The notes below the pieces were generated by a model. It was not told where the DNA came from. It saw only the letters and a list, made by a program, of their open reading frames with translations, and made no database searches. Made by a program: the position numbers and the translations under genes. From Oligoflexia bacterium (lineage in GTDB: Bacteria > Bdellovibrionota > UBA1018): a DNA stretch of 64,000 bases. The DNA is taken from the NCBI GenBank assembly GCA_014378465.1, contig JACMNQ010000018.1:1-64000 (forward strand), read 5' to 3'. Each line of letters opens with the position of its first letter. The first letter of the stretch is position 1. Positions 63,665-64,000 of this stretch are shown piece by piece.

Positions 63665-63683
63665 CGTAAGAAATTCGTAAGAA
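63665..63683 (-). promoter_or_regulatory. Candidate KdpE-binding direct repeat
   Basis: CGTAAGAA-ATT-CGTAAGAA (plus strand) is a perfect 8-bp direct repeat with an 11-bp period, the layout bound by OmpR/PhoB-family dimers such as KdpE. It lies 23 bp upstream of the first gene of the extended kdp cluster. The period extends to nine matches of eleven. Confidence 0.5.
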
Positions 63684-63879
63684 TTGGAAGCTGGCGAGTT
63701 TGCTGGCCTAATGCCGCGCGCCCCGGGCGGGGTGCAAGAACCCATGCCCGTTTTACCGCGCCAAGCCAGAGCATTTTCAGGGTGCATTCAAATAGTTCTG
63801 TTGAATCAAAAACGAAGTGATAACTTTTCTCCCGTATCGAACCTCAATCCTTGAAGTTCATTTCTCCAGGAGAAGCTGC

Positions 63880-64000
63880 ATGTTCAAATTCCTCATCCCT
63901 CTGTTTCTGCTGACGTCAGTCATGGTCATGGCTTCTGAAGTTCCGGCAGACGCTGTTGTCGAAAGGCTCGATTTTTCCAGTAAAAAGACCTGCAGATTTT
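63880..64000 (+). CDS. Secreted protein, 5' end only (cut by window)
   Basis: ATG 63880 follows AGGAG by 7 nt. The 40 visible codons read MFKFLIPLFLLTSVMVMASE and then PADAVVERLDFSSKKTCRF, a signal peptide with cleavage near MAS-E. The frame is open to the right edge. It is divergent from the kdp cluster. Nothing can be said about function. Confidence 0.75.
   Translation, partial: MFKFLIPLFLLTSVMVMASEVPADAVVERLDFSSKKTCRF

Overview
This 64 kb window comes from a Gram-negative bacterium of moderately high GC content (by eye in the mid-fifties). Many proteins have signal peptides or lipoboxes. Several end like outer-membrane beta-barrels with a terminal aromatic residue, and two tripartite TolC-type efflux systems are present. 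The mix of TPR lipoproteins, secreted lipoprotein proteases, a GT22 glycosyltransferase, a PhaR-type regulator and many orphan secreted proteins suggests a Bdellovibrionota or other delta-like lineage. That placement is an inference; no rRNA or other decisive phylogenetic marker is present. I see no insertion sequence, prophage, integrase or CRISPR array. Three tRNA genes are intact.

Layout. 0-5.2 kb (minus strand): a truncated secreted protein, a TIGR01777-type epimerase, tRNA-Phe, a 970-residue lipoprotein with a TolB-like propeller, M28 peptidase and PDZ domain, and a secreted protein behind a good sigma70-like promoter. 5.3-7.6 kb: groES-groEL with a strong terminator and no CIRCE element. 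7.6-11.3 kb: a small unknown gene, two outer-membrane proteins, Hsp33 and a PhaR-type regulator. 11.8-20.2 kb (plus): TPR lipoprotein, LolB-like lipoprotein and a complete Opp/Dpp peptide ABC importer. 20.4-23.3 kb: an unrecognised two-gene unit ending in a long coiled-coil protein, followed by tRNA-Leu. 24.3-28.8 kb: a marR gene divergent from a TolC-EmrA-EmrB efflux operon, with a near-perfect operator palindrome between them. 28.8-33 kb: an App1/DUF2183 protein, a His-tailed FmdB zinc ribbon, tRNA-Arg, a tandem Usp protein, an SDR and threonine ammonia-lyase.

33-42.7 kb is an accessory-looking secreted-protein region. It holds a FecR-domain protein divergent from a TPR/beta-barrel protein, a membrane protein plus a GT22 mannosyltransferase-like enzyme, an M4/M36-like lipoprotein metalloprotease, and, overlapping its stop codon, a separate membrane-anchored protein that looks like the FTP-PepSY propeptide the protease lacks. 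After these come an orphan CcmI-type periplasmic domain, a Pro/Thr-rich lipoprotein and a metzincin-like lipoprotein with a variant zinc motif. 43-51.4 kb (plus) is an RND adaptor-pump-TolC operon with 4-bp gene overlaps, then a methyltransferase and a YHS/HMBD-containing copper-type P1B-ATPase. 51.4-54.5 kb: a secreted unknown divergent from a LysR regulator, then a CLC channel. 54.5-63.6 kb (minus): a complete kdpFABCDE potassium system preceded in the same direction by an OmpL-like porin and a small Cys-rich secreted protein, with a candidate KdpE direct-repeat box upstream. The last 120 bp begin another secreted protein.

The most interesting points are the split protease/propeptide pair, the extended Kdp operon with its possible operator, the MarR operator, the unrecognised coiled-coil gene pair and the variant metzincin. 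I found no clearly new defence or mobile system.
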